26,074 nucleotides of DNA, taken from assembly GCA_037144255.1 (NCBI GenBank), contig JBAWXE010000032.1, positions 1-26,074 of the forward strand, read 5' to 3'. Both the position numbers and the translations under genes were made by a program. Below the pieces are notes generated by a model that saw nothing but the letters and a program-made list of their open reading frames with translations, was not told the origin of the DNA and searched no databases. This document shows positions 1 through 7,439 of this stretch, piece after piece. The stretch comes from JBAWXE01 sp037144255. Its GTDB lineage: Bacteria; Bacteroidota; Bacteroidia; Chitinophagales; Chitinophagaceae. Position 1 is the first letter of the stretch, and each line of letters opens with the position of its first letter.

Positions 1-275
1 CAGGCTATAATACAGTAGGCGACAGATCGGATGATGTATACCAAATAGCGGGTACTGCTACTCTTACACGCCCAAATGGCTACACAGTATCTATAGTGAT
101 TGATAATGCTCACCCATTGCAAATGGCACCATCATGTGCTTGGATAGAATCCGGCATTGTAACTATCACTAACAATCAGACAGGCAAAACCCGCTCTATA
201 GACTATGGTACAGGTGCATGTGATAACGAAGCCCAAGTAACATTTGAAGGGCATACGTATAATATCACTTTGTAA
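1..275 (+). CDS. C-terminal end of a secreted or surface protein (5' truncated)
   Basis: An open frame enters from the left edge (first full codon at base 3) and stops with TAA at 273-275, giving about 90 residues. The sequence is rich in Thr, Gly and Asn and ends in a Cys/Gly block reading DYGTGACDNEAQVTFEG. Such DYGxGxCDN tails are common at the C-termini of Bacteroidota envelope lipoproteins, which is the only basis for the call. No sorting domain or catalytic motif is visible, and the N-terminus lies outside the window. A strong terminator follows about 40 bases after the stop, so this is the last gene of its transcript. Confidence is high that it is coding and low on its role. Confidence 0.7.
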   Translation, partial: GYNTVGDRSDDVYQIAGTATLTRPNGYTVSIVIDNAHPLQMAPSCAWIESGIVTITNNQTGKTRSIDYGTGACDNEAQVTFEGHTYNITL

Positions 276-315
276 GGTGATACCTTTTAAACAAAAGTGC
301 TAGTTATATATATAC

Positions 316-349
316 AAAGGCAGTTCCCGATATACGGGGCTGCCTTTAT
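316..349 (+). terminator. Rho-independent terminator after the truncated gene
   Basis: AAAGGCAG (316-323) pairs with CTGCCTTT (340-347). Inside it CCCG pairs with CGGG around a short ATATA loop, and ATTGTTT follows. It closes the transcript of the gene ending at 275. Confidence 0.8.
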
Positions 350-445
350 TGTTTATCATTATACAGTTATCATTAAATATCAATAATAGAAAACAGTTGG
401 TAGTACTGTTTATACGTAACTTTATAGGGTTAACAAGGCGAGCGC

Positions 446-1543
446 ATGAACGGTTTTATTTTTACAAAATTCACTCCTGAAGAAAACAACAAAGCACCTT
501 TCGATAAGTTGTTCGATCTGTTTATGGAGTTATTGCAATACACTAGTGGAGATGCTACTGAGGCACTCGATTGGCTGACACAACTGGACAGGAAGCACAG
601 TCTTACAGATGATGACTATGGTATAGGCGATTTTATAGAAGACCTGAAGAAGAACGGATACCTGAAGGAGAATGAACAAGATGGTGCATTTAAGATAACT
701 GCCAAAAGTGAGCAGACCATTCGCAAGCGTTCGTTGGATGAGATATTCGGTAAGCTGAAAAAAACCAAACAGGGCAATCACCAAACATTCAAAAGCGGGC
801 AAGGAGATGATATGAACCCCGAGACACGTCCTTATGAGTTTGGTGATACATTAGAATCCATCGATTTCACTGGTAGCCTGCGTAATGCATATATCAATCG
901 TGGGGTAGACCAACTATCTATGCACGAAGATGATCTGGAGATACATGAAACGGATTTCAAGACACAGACATCTACTGTACTGATGATAGACATTTCTCAC
1001 TCTATGATACTGTATGGTGAGGACAGGATAACTCCGGCCAAGAAAGTAGCTATGGCACTAAGTGAACTGATCACTACCCGTTACCCTAAGGACACCCTAG
1101 ACATAGTAGTGTTTGGTAATGATGCATGGCAGATAGATATGAAAGACCTGCCTTATCTGCAAGTAGGGCCTTTTCATACTAATACCGTAGCCGGACTGGA
1201 ACTGGCCATGGATATACTGCGCAGACGTAAGAACAGTAACAAGCAGATTTTCATGATAACTGATGGTAAGCCTACTTGCCTGAAGATAGGCCATAAGTAT
1301 TACAAGAACAGTTTTGGTATAGATAGTAAGATACTGAACCGTACACTGAATTTGGCAGGACAACTCAAACGATTGAAGATACCTGTTATCACATTTATGA
1401 TAGCCAATGACCCTTTTCTGCAAGCCTTTGTGAGAAACTTTACAGAAGTAAATGGAGGCAAAGCCTTTTACTCATCCTTAGATGGGCTGGGACAATTCAT
1501 ATTTGAGGACTACGAACGCAATAAGCGTAAGAGAGTAAAGTAG
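446..1543 (+). CDS. VWA-domain (MIDAS) protein
   Basis: A 365-residue cytoplasmic protein with no signal peptide or membrane segment. Residues 1-120 are an acidic and lysine-rich helical region. The C-terminal half (about 175-350) is a von Willebrand factor A domain: the metal-binding MIDAS motif DISHSM is at 182-187 (D182, S184, S186), a Thr at 245/247 is the likely third ligand, and the conserved Asp is in ITDGKP (D273). Proteins of this build usually work with a MoxR or magnesium-chelatase-like AAA+ ATPase as a chaperone-type pair. No such ATPase lies next to it here, so the partner must be elsewhere. It ends 6 bases from the convergent pyrH stop. The 446 ATG gives a full-length start; a weak TAACTTTA box lies at 417-424. 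Substrate and process are unknown. Confidence 0.88.
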   Translation: MNGFIFTKFTPEENNKAPFDKLFDLFMELLQYTSGDATEALDWLTQLDRKHSLTDDDYGIGDFIEDLKKNGYLKENEQDGAFKITAKSEQTIRKRSLDEIFGKLKKTKQGNHQTFKSGQGDDMNPETRPYEFGDTLESIDFTGSLRNAYINRGVDQLSMHEDDLEIHETDFKTQTSTVLMIDISHSMILYGEDRITPAKKVAMALSELITTRYPKDTLDIVVFGNDAWQIDMKDLPYLQVGPFHTNTVAGLELAMDILRRRKNSNKQIFMITDGKPTCLKIGHKYYKNSFGIDSKILNRTLNLAGQLKRLKIPVITFMIANDPFLQAFVRNFTEVNGGKAFYSSLDGLGQFIFEDYERNKRKRVK

Positions 1544-1561
1544 CGGTAACTAGTTAGCTAC
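1540..1561. terminator. Hairpin across the two convergent stop codons (VWA gene and pyrH)
   Basis: GTAGC (1540-1544) pairs with GCTAC (1557-1561), and TAAC (1547-1550) with GTTA (1553-1556), leaving GG bulged. The structure contains the stop codons of both flanking genes. It has no U-tract, so it may only mark 3' ends of the two convergent transcripts. Confidence 0.35.
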
Positions 1562-2266
1562 TAATGTACCCACAGATGGTTTGCCTGTAACTACCTGTAA
1601 CAAATTGCCTACATGGTTCATATCGAATACGATGATAGGTAAATTGTTTTCCTGACAGAGTGTGAATGCTGTCATATCCATTACTTTCAGGTTCTTAGAG
1701 ATCACCTCGTTGAATGTAAGATTCTCGAAACGAGTAGCCGTTTTATCCTTTTCAGGGTCGGCAGTATAAATACCATCTACACGAGTACCTTTCAGTATCA
1801 CATCAGCACTAATTTCTATAGCTCGCAGAGAACCTGCAGTATCTGTAGTGAAATAAGGATTACCTGTACCTGCACCAAATATTACCACTCGACCTTTTTC
1901 CAGATGGCGAATGGCTTTGCGGCGGATGTATGGTTCTGCTATCTGCTCCATTTTGATGGCACTTTGTAAGCGAGTATTCACACCTGCTTTTTCCAGTGCT
2001 GCCTGTAAGGCCATACCATTAATGACAGTGGCCAGCATACCCATATAATCGCCTTGTGCACGCTCTATGCCTGTTTCGGCTTCGTTCATGCCACGGTATA
2101 TATTGCCACCACCTATCACAATAGCTACTTGAACCCCTATGTCAGTAATACTCTTGATATCGCCGGCATATTGTTCCAGCATCTTAGGGTCTATACCGAA
2201 ATTACGGTCGCCCATCAGAGATTCTCCTGAGAGTTTAAGCAGTATTCTATTGTACTTTGGCAGCAT
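1550..2266 (-). CDS. pyrH: UMP kinase
   Basis: Uridylate kinase, a cytosolic hexamer that phosphorylates UMP to UDP with ATP in pyrimidine nucleotide synthesis. The 238 residues match the usual bacterial length. It belongs to the amino-acid-kinase fold and not to the eukaryotic UMP/CMP kinase family. Visible motifs are the N-terminal ILLKLSGESL (8-17), the phosphate-binding GGGN (52-55), D73 in QGDYMGM, and the UMP-binding loop GAGTGNPYFTTDTA (131-144), followed by the DGIYTADP block near 164-171. The family is allosterically controlled by GTP and UTP. In many bacteria pyrH sits beside tsf and frr; here it is a single gene, convergent with the VWA gene and downstream of gcvT on the same strand. 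The ATG at 2264-2266 is the natural start. Confidence 0.97.
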   Translation of the reverse strand: MLPKYNRILLKLSGESLMGDRNFGIDPKMLEQYAGDIKSITDIGVQVAIVIGGGNIYRGMNEAETGIERAQGDYMGMLATVINGMALQAALEKAGVNTRLQSAIKMEQIAEPYIRRKAIRHLEKGRVVIFGAGTGNPYFTTDTAGSLRAIEISADVILKGTRVDGIYTADPEKDKTATRFENLTFNEVISKNLKVMDMTAFTLCQENNLPIIVFDMNHVGNLLQVVTGKPSVGTLVAN

Positions 2267-2354
2267 ATGGTATGTGATGAATTATTGATGCAAAGAAAGA
2301 AAAAAACTTTTGTAGTAAAAGGGGGTCGTTTTATAAAAGGTTCTGTATCTAAGA

Positions 2355-2388
2355 TAATGAAGCCACTCTAAGGGGAGTGGCTTCATTA
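2355..2388. terminator. Perfect 14-bp stem between gcvT and pyrH
   Basis: The arm 2355-2368 is an exact reverse complement of 2375-2388 with a six-base loop. It begins 12 bases beyond the gcvT stop, so it most likely ends gcvT transcription on the minus strand. The T-tract on that side is poor; the plus side has the more T-rich flank. Confidence 0.7.
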
Positions 2389-2399
2389 TTATATTTTGA

Positions 2400-3488
2400 T
2401 TATTGTAAGAAAGGCATCTTTACCACTTTGGCTTTGGTAGCTTTATCGCGGATGGAGATAAATATCTCGCTACCCTCTGATGACAGGTCTTTAGTAACAT
2501 AACCCATACCTATAGCCTTATTAAGACTAGGTGATTGTGTACCTGAGGTAACATAACCAATTTCCTTGCCGCTAGCATCTTGTATCTTGTAGTGATGGCG
2601 AGGTATGCCCTTGTCTACCATCTCGAAGCCTACGAGACGGCGGCTAACACCGTTAGTCTTTTGTTGTTCCAGTATAGGACGAGCTGTAAAGTCTTTTGCG
2701 AATTTGGTGATCCAACCGAGACCTGCTTCTAATGGAGAAGTAGTATCGTCTATATCGTTTCCATAGAGGCAGAAACCTTTTTCAAGACGCAGTGTATCGC
2801 GGGCAGCAAGGCCTATAGGCTTCATGCCATTAGGGCCACCTACGAGGAAAATTTCGTTCCACATTTTTTCTGATGCACCGTCTTTATCCTCAAAATAGAT
2901 CTCTACACCACCAGCACCTGTATAACCTGTAGCACTTACTATTACATTTTCTATACCTGCGAAAGTGCCTTTTACGAAAGTGTAGTATTTAAGATTTACC
3001 AAGTCCATATCGGTAAGCTCTTGCATATACTGTACTGCTTTAGGGCCTTGTATAGCCAGCAATGCGGTCTTATCAGAAATATTGTGCATCTCTACACCAT
3101 CGGTGTTGTGAGATGATACCCAGTTCCAGTCTTTCTCTATGTTTGATGCATTCACAACCAACATATAGGTCTTGTTCTCCTCTACACAATACACTATCAG
3201 ATCATCTACAATGCCGCCTTTATCATTAGGGAAGCAAGAGTATTGTGCCTTACCAGCCGTGAGCTTACTAGCATCGTTGCTGGTAACACGCTGAATGAGG
3301 TCTAATGCTTTAGGACCTTTGAGCATGAATTCGCCCATGTGGCTTACGTCGAATACACCGGCATTGTTGCGCACAATGGCGTGCTCTTCGTTGATACCGG
3401 TATAGCTGATAGGCATATTATAACCGGCAAATTCTGCCATTTTAGCACCCAGTGCTATGTGCAAATGTGTGAATGGTGTATTCTTCAT
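2400..3488 (-). CDS. gcvT: Aminomethyltransferase (glycine cleavage system T-protein)
   Basis: T-protein of the glycine cleavage complex. It moves the methylene group from the aminomethyl-lipoyl arm of H-protein to tetrahydrofolate, releasing ammonia. From the chosen start it has 362 residues, normal for the family. The N-terminus MKNTPFTHLHIALGAKM runs straight into the folate-binding GcvT domain. GVFDVSHMGEF (44-54) and GGIVDDLIVY (91-100), with the catalytic Asp at 95/96, are clear, and the C-terminal GcvT_C barrel ends the protein. An ATG 33 bases upstream (3521) is in frame, but a TAATTTTG promoter box at 3519-3526 covers it, so 3488 is preferred. The gene stands alone; gcvH and gcvP are not nearby. 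Confidence 0.96.
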   Translation of the reverse strand: MKNTPFTHLHIALGAKMAEFAGYNMPISYTGINEEHAIVRNNAGVFDVSHMGEFMLKGPKALDLIQRVTSNDASKLTAGKAQYSCFPNDKGGIVDDLIVYCVEENKTYMLVVNASNIEKDWNWVSSHNTDGVEMHNISDKTALLAIQGPKAVQYMQELTDMDLVNLKYYTFVKGTFAGIENVIVSATGYTGAGGVEIYFEDKDGASEKMWNEIFLVGGPNGMKPIGLAARDTLRLEKGFCLYGNDIDDTTSPLEAGLGWITKFAKDFTARPILEQQKTNGVSRRLVGFEMVDKGIPRHHYKIQDASGKEIGYVTSGTQSPSLNKAIGMGYVTKDLSSEGSEIFISIRDKATKAKVVKMPFLQ

Positions 3489-3518
3489 AAAATGTTGTGG
3501 TATGTATTGTGAACGGCG

Positions 3519-3526
3519 CAAAATTA
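3519..3526 (-). promoter_or_regulatory. Candidate Bacteroidota -7 box for gcvT
   Basis: On the minus strand this reads TAATTTTG, matching the Bacteroidota consensus TAnnTTTG, 31 bases ahead of the gcvT ATG. No convincing -33 TTTG is present. It overlaps the alternative upstream ATG, which argues that the shorter gcvT reading is the real one. Confidence 0.5.
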
Positions 3527-3785
3527 ATCTACTGGACTAACTTTTTCTGATTTTTTCGAGAAGAGGAATGTGTAGAAAATATTTAATCTGTTAGTGGTGG
3601 TAGATTTTGTCAATTGGGTAAAATAATTAATTTGATATGCGAAGTTTACATTTTCTTGATTTTTTTTATGTGCTTTAAAAAATTAAGTGATTGATAATGA
3701 ATGAGTTGCGGGTTACACAGAGTTACATTTAGGTTACACTAGAGAAATTCCAATTACAAAATCCCAATCCCAAAGTAGCGTGTAA

Positions 3786-3862
3786 TTACCGATTTCTTAC
3801 CTATTAATTACTAATTTTTTACCGATCCTTTACCGAAAAATTACCGATTCTTTACCGATGGA
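3786..3862. repeat. Seven tandem 11-bp units, TTACCGATnnn
   Basis: Units start at 3786, 3797, 3808, 3819, 3830, 3841 and 3852, every 11 bases without a break. All seven begin TTAC; five begin TTACCGA. Unit by unit they read TTACCGATTTC, TTACCTATTAA, TTACTAATTTT, TTACCGATCCT, TTACCGAAAAA, TTACCGATTCT and TTACCGATGGA. The first four to eight bases are conserved and the last three vary. The period is close to one helical turn and is not a multiple of three, so the array is not coding. It lies about 260 bases upstream of the gcvT promoter box. Its function is unknown. Confidence 0.85.
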
Positions 3863-3971
3863 TTTTTGGTTGGGATCTATTGACATATGAAGGAATTACT
3901 TACGTCTATGAACTATTACAAAGATACGAATCGGGGGTAGGGGGTAACAAATATTTGTTTTGAGATATAGA

Positions 3972-4001
3972 AAAAGCCCTCAACAATTGTTGAGGGCTTT
4001 T
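3972..4001 (-). terminator. Rho-independent terminator of pckA
   Basis: A perfect 30-base palindrome: AAAAGCCCTCAACA is mirrored around its centre, giving a GC-rich stem. On the minus strand it is followed by CTTTTTCTATATC, a good T-tract. It lies 26 bases past the pckA stop. Confidence 0.9.
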
Positions 4002-4026
4002 GGGTAATTTATGATGTTTTGAGATA

Positions 4027-5640
4027 CTAGGCGTTCACCATTACTTTAGGTGCGGCAGCCATGATCTCTGCATTAGCTTGTGATGCATATTTATCGAAGT
4101 TCTTAACGAAGAGGCCTGCCAGTTCATTAGCTTTCTTATCGTAAGCTTCTTTATCGCTCCATGTATTGCGAGGTATCAATATCTCAGCAGGTACATTAGG
4201 GCAAGAAGTAGGCATCAATACTCCGAATACCGGATGTGCTACATACTCTACATTATTCAGTTCGCCATTCATAGCAGCTGTGATCATAGCACGCGTGTAG
4301 CTGAGTTTCATACGGCTACCTGTACCATATGCACCACCGCTCCAACCTGTGTTGATGAGCCATACATTCACGTCGCTGTGTTTTTCTAATTTCTTACCTA
4401 ACAACTCGGCATACTTAGTAGGGTGTAATGGAAGGAACACACGACCGAAACATGCAGAGAAAGTAGTTTGAGGTTCTGTAACACCTACTTCTGTACCTGC
4501 TACCTTGGCAGTATAACCACTGATGAAGTGGTACATAGCTTGCCCCTTAGTGAGTTTAGAAATAGGAGGCAGGATACCGAAAGCATCGCAAGTAAGGAAG
4601 AATACATTCTTAGGATCGCCACCGTAAGAAGGTTCCTTAGCATTGTCGATATGATCGATAGGATATGCAGCACGAGTATTTTCAGTGATACTAGCATCTA
4701 AGTAGTTCACAGTTTTAGTACCCGGGTTGAATTTGATATTTTCCAACAAAGCATTAGGCTTGATGGCACGGAAAATTTGTGGTTCTTTTTCTTCGCTAAG
4801 GTCGATACATTTTGCATAGCAACCACCTTCGAAATTGAATACTGAACCTTCTGCCCAACCATGTTCGTCATCACCTATCAGTGCGCGATTAGGATCGGCA
4901 GAGAGGGTAGTTTTACCTGTACCACTAAGACCGAAGAACAAGGCAACATCACCATTCTTACCTTCGTTGGCAGAGCAGTGCATACTTAATACCTGATGTT
5001 CGTGAGGGAGGATAAAGTTGAGTACACCGAAGATACCTTTCTTCATTTCGCCGGTGTAAGCGCTACCGCCTATCAGGATTATTTTTCTGGTAAAGTTTAC
5101 GATAGTGAAGTTGGCCTGACGCGTACCATCGGTAGCAGGATCGGCCTGGAAGCTAGGCGCTTGCAGTATCAACCAATCAGGATTTTGAGTTTGTATCTCA
5201 GCAGCAGTAGGACGTAAGAACAAGTCGTTACAGAACAAGTTGGCCCAAGGGGTTTCGTTCACTACGCGGATGTTCAGACGGTGTTTAGGATCAGCGCAAG
5301 CATATGCATCACGTACCCAAACTTCCTTACCTGCCATGTACTGGCATACTTTATTATATAGCTTATCGAAAGTGGCAGGATCGATAGGGATATTTACATC
5401 TCCCCAATCCACACTTTTTTCGGTAATAGCATCCTTAACAGTAAATTTATCTTTAGGCGATCGTCCTGTGAATTTTCCCGTGCTCACACAAAGAGCGCCG
5501 GTGTCGTTTAGTTCACCTTGTCCCAACTCTAAAGTCTTTTTAGTCAGTTCTTCAGGAGACAAGTTCCAATGAGCTATACCTACGTTCAGTCCCAGGTCAG
5601 CTAAATTGGCTGCCGGATTTTTTTTACCAAATTCTTGCAT
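4027..5640 (-). CDS. pckA: Phosphoenolpyruvate carboxykinase (ATP)
   Basis: ATP-dependent PEPCK, the cytosolic enzyme that converts oxaloacetate and ATP to phosphoenolpyruvate, CO2 and ADP, the entry step of gluconeogenesis. It has 537 residues, the usual length of the ATP-type family. Active-site blocks are all present: TGRSPKDKF (58-66, substrate Arg60), YTGEMKKGIFG with the metal-ligand Lys201, MHCSAN with the ligand His221, the P-loop GLSGTGKTTLS (237-247, Lys243), and LIGDDEHGW with the Mg-binding Asp258. These correspond to R65, K213, H232, K254 and D269 of the E. coli enzyme. It is monocistronic, with its own promoter box and a strong terminator, and is divergent from the atpB operon. 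Confidence 0.98.
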   Translation of the reverse strand: MQEFGKKNPAANLADLGLNVGIAHWNLSPEELTKKTLELGQGELNDTGALCVSTGKFTGRSPKDKFTVKDAITEKSVDWGDVNIPIDPATFDKLYNKVCQYMAGKEVWVRDAYACADPKHRLNIRVVNETPWANLFCNDLFLRPTAAEIQTQNPDWLILQAPSFQADPATDGTRQANFTIVNFTRKIILIGGSAYTGEMKKGIFGVLNFILPHEHQVLSMHCSANEGKNGDVALFFGLSGTGKTTLSADPNRALIGDDEHGWAEGSVFNFEGGCYAKCIDLSEEKEPQIFRAIKPNALLENIKFNPGTKTVNYLDASITENTRAAYPIDHIDNAKEPSYGGDPKNVFFLTCDAFGILPPISKLTKGQAMYHFISGYTAKVAGTEVGVTEPQTTFSACFGRVFLPLHPTKYAELLGKKLEKHSDVNVWLINTGWSGGAYGTGSRMKLSYTRAMITAAMNGELNNVEYVAHPVFGVLMPTSCPNVPAEILIPRNTWSDKEAYDKKANELAGLFVKNFDKYASQANAEIMAAAPKVMVNA

Positions 5641-5666
5641 ATATGTGCTTTTTTGAAATTAGAGGT

Positions 5667-5674
5667 CAAAAATA
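5667..5674 (-). promoter_or_regulatory. Candidate Bacteroidota -7 box for pckA
   Basis: On the minus strand this reads TATTTTTG, an exact TAnnTTTG match, 26 bases ahead of the pckA ATG. A clear -33 TTTG is not seen at the usual spacing. Confidence 0.45.
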
Positions 5675-5865
5675 CGACTTAATATTTTTTGAAGTGATTA
5701 AATTTCATTTTTTAATGCGTGAATAAGATGTTATTATGCCATAGTTATTAATTAGATATGGAATAGTTTTTGGCGCATTTATAGATAAAAAAAGGATATT
5801 TAATATAAAGGGCCATGATGTTGTATAAAAATATGGACACGACTTTTTTATGAACTTAAAAAAAG

Positions 5866-5873
5866 TATCTTTG
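5866..5873 (+). promoter_or_regulatory. Bacteroidota -7 box of the atpBEFHA operon
   Basis: TATCTTTG followed by CGC, an exact match to TAnnTTTG. The -33 side is only a T-run (5844-5849). Transcription should begin near 5880, leaving a leader of about 15 bases before the ATG at 5895. This places the ATG at 5850 outside the transcript. Confidence 0.65.
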
Positions 5874-5894
5874 CGCAAATTTTCAGAGTTGGTG

Positions 5895-7055
5895 ATGAGC
5901 TATAAACGTCTGTTTTCCTTGTTCTTATTGGTTTTCGCATTGCTGTGCACAGCGATGCCTGTGTTTGCAGAAGAACCTGCAAAAACCGGTGCTGCTACAG
6001 AGGCTCCAGCCGGCGAGAAAAAAGGTTTTGATGCTACCAAAGTGATATTTGGCCACATAGCGGATTCTCACGAATGGCATGTACTGAGTATAGAACACGA
6101 AGGTGCGCCTGCCACAGAATGGGCTATGCCATTGCCAATGATCGTATATCAGCCGGGTAAAGGATTATCTGTGTTCTTATCTTCAAAATTCGAAGATTGG
6201 CACCCGGGTACTGCGCCTAGCTCTATGGTAAGCGGTAGTTATCAAGGATTGCACCTGGAAAGAGGTATGAAAGAAAAACTGGTAGCCGATGACGGATCTG
6301 CAGTGTATGACCTTTCTATTACTAAGAATGTTTTTTCGATGATCATAGGGGTAATAATACTACTGTTTATCATGACGAAAGCGGCTGGCAAATACAAGAA
6401 GAATGGAGTGATGACCGCACCATCGGGTTTTCAAAATGCACTGGAAGCTATCATCTCTTTTATACGTGACGAAGTAGCCAAGCCGAATTTGGGACATAAG
6501 TACATGGGTTATATGCCTTTGTTACTGTCTATATTCTTCTTTATCTGGATCAACAACTTATTGGGTCTGTTGCCAAGTGGCGCAAACTTTACGGGTAATA
6601 TAGCAGTGACAGCCTGTTTGGCATTACTGGCATTCATAGTAATGATGGCCAAGAGTAACAAGCATTACTGGAGTCACTTATTGAATCCTCCGGGAGTACC
6701 GGGATGGGTAAAACCATTATTGGTACTTATAGAGATCATGTCTATGTTTATTAAGCCGATAGCACTTATGATACGTCTTTTCGCCAACATGTTGGCGGGA
6801 CACATTGTCATATTGAGTGTTATCTCGATGATATTTATTTTCGGTGCATTGAGTAAGATTGCAGGATGGGGCTTTATGCCGGTATCCATAGCCTTCTCTG
6901 TATTCATGTTCATGTTGGAATTACTGGTAGCGGCAATACAGGCCTTTATCTTTACTAATCTGACAGCAGTGTTTATAGGACAGGCAACAGAAGAAGCACA
7001 CGGACATGATGATGCACATGATCATCATGGAACAGAAGATAAAGCAATAGCGTAG
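5895..7055 (+). CDS. atpB: ATP synthase Fo subunit a
   Basis: Membrane stator subunit of the proton channel. From ATG 5895 it has 386 residues. The frame continues back to an ATG at 5850, but the operon promoter box lies between the two, so 5895 is chosen. The protein opens with a signal peptide (MSYKRLFSLF..., likely cleaved after VFA at about residue 25), then a periplasmic extension of about 115 residues with a DSHEWH motif, as is usual in Bacteroidota. Helices follow from about residue 145. The essential channel arginine is in IALMIRLFANMLAGH (Arg294). The C-terminal tail is rich in His, Asp and Glu (HGHDDAHDHHG), which could bind metal, though this is not established. First gene of the operon; atpI is not present ahead of it. 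Confidence 0.95.
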   Translation: MSYKRLFSLFLLVFALLCTAMPVFAEEPAKTGAATEAPAGEKKGFDATKVIFGHIADSHEWHVLSIEHEGAPATEWAMPLPMIVYQPGKGLSVFLSSKFEDWHPGTAPSSMVSGSYQGLHLERGMKEKLVADDGSAVYDLSITKNVFSMIIGVIILLFIMTKAAGKYKKNGVMTAPSGFQNALEAIISFIRDEVAKPNLGHKYMGYMPLLLSIFFFIWINNLLGLLPSGANFTGNIAVTACLALLAFIVMMAKSNKHYWSHLLNPPGVPGWVKPLLVLIEIMSMFIKPIALMIRLFANMLAGHIVILSVISMIFIFGALSKIAGWGFMPVSIAFSVFMFMLELLVAAIQAFIFTNLTAVFIGQATEEAHGHDDAHDHHGTEDKAIA

Positions 7056-7083
7056 TTTTTTTTATTAATTAAATACATATAAC

Positions 7084-7335
7084 ATGTCGTTAATCAACAC
7101 CATTATGTTAGCAGCAGGCGGCGTAGCCGCAGCTGGTGGAGCAATCGGTGCCGGTATCGCTGCATTAGGTGCAGGTGTAGGTATTGGTCAGATCGGTAAA
7201 GGTGCGGTAGAAGCTATCGCCCGCCAACCGGAAGCGATGGGAGACATCCGCGCAAACATGATCTTGACTGCAGCCTTCGTAGAGGGTGTGGCACTGTTCG
7301 GCGTTATCGCTGGTCTGTTAGCTATTGTACTGTAA
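7084..7335 (+). CDS. atpE: ATP synthase Fo subunit c
   Basis: The c-ring proteolipid, 83 residues in two hydrophobic helices. Helix 1 is very rich in Gly and Ala (GGVAAAGGAIGAG). The polar loop has the family RQPEA motif (47-51), which contacts gamma and epsilon. The ion-carrying carboxylate is Glu67 in AAFVEGVAL. The residues that bind sodium in Na+-type rings (a Gln in helix 1 and Ser/Thr right after the Glu) are absent: I34 and G68-V69 occupy those places, so the ring should carry protons. The gene starts 28 bases after atpB and is followed by an intercistronic hairpin, which may help give it the high output a multi-copy subunit needs. Confidence 0.97.
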   Translation: MSLINTIMLAAGGVAAAGGAIGAGIAALGAGVGIGQIGKGAVEAIARQPEAMGDIRANMILTAAFVEGVALFGVIAGLLAIVL

Positions 7336-7351
7336 GACAGTACGAAAAAAT

Positions 7352-7388
7352 TAACTGCACTCAACGCAAAGGGCCGCGAGTGCAGTTA
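7352..7388 (+). promoter_or_regulatory. Intercistronic stem-loop between atpE and atpF
   Basis: TAACTGCACTC (7352-7362) pairs perfectly with GAGTGCAGTTA (7378-7388), an 11-bp stem with a 15-base loop. TTTAAACTTT follows, too weak for a full terminator. It fits a partial terminator or an RNA 3'-end protector that favours atpE over the downstream genes. Confidence 0.6.
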
Positions 7389-7439
7389 TTTAAACTTTAA
7401 GAACATTATTCTAGTATATAATATATTAAATAGTCAAAC

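Larger units (their letters stand above)
3489..4026. other. Gene-free gap between gcvT and pckA
   Basis: These 538 bases hold no credible reading frame. The gcvT promoter box is at the left and the pckA terminator at the right (3972-4001). In between is AT-rich sequence with repeated TTAC words, including an 11-bp tandem array (3786-3862). ATCCCAA (3761-3767) and its complement TTGGGAT (3870-3876) bracket the array. I looked for a glycine riboswitch ahead of gcvT and saw none. Confidence 0.7.

Noticed and set aside
3489..3785. Glycine riboswitch ahead of gcvT
   Set aside because: No conserved glycine aptamer core could be found on the minus strand, and the promoter box leaves only about 25 bases of leader.
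3786..3862. CRISPR-like array
   Set aside because: Units are 11 bases with no 25-40 base repeats or unique spacers, and no cas genes are nearby.
5850..5894. Longer AtpB start at 5850
   Set aside because: The -7 box at 5866-5873 lies inside this stretch and the signal peptide is well formed only from 5895.
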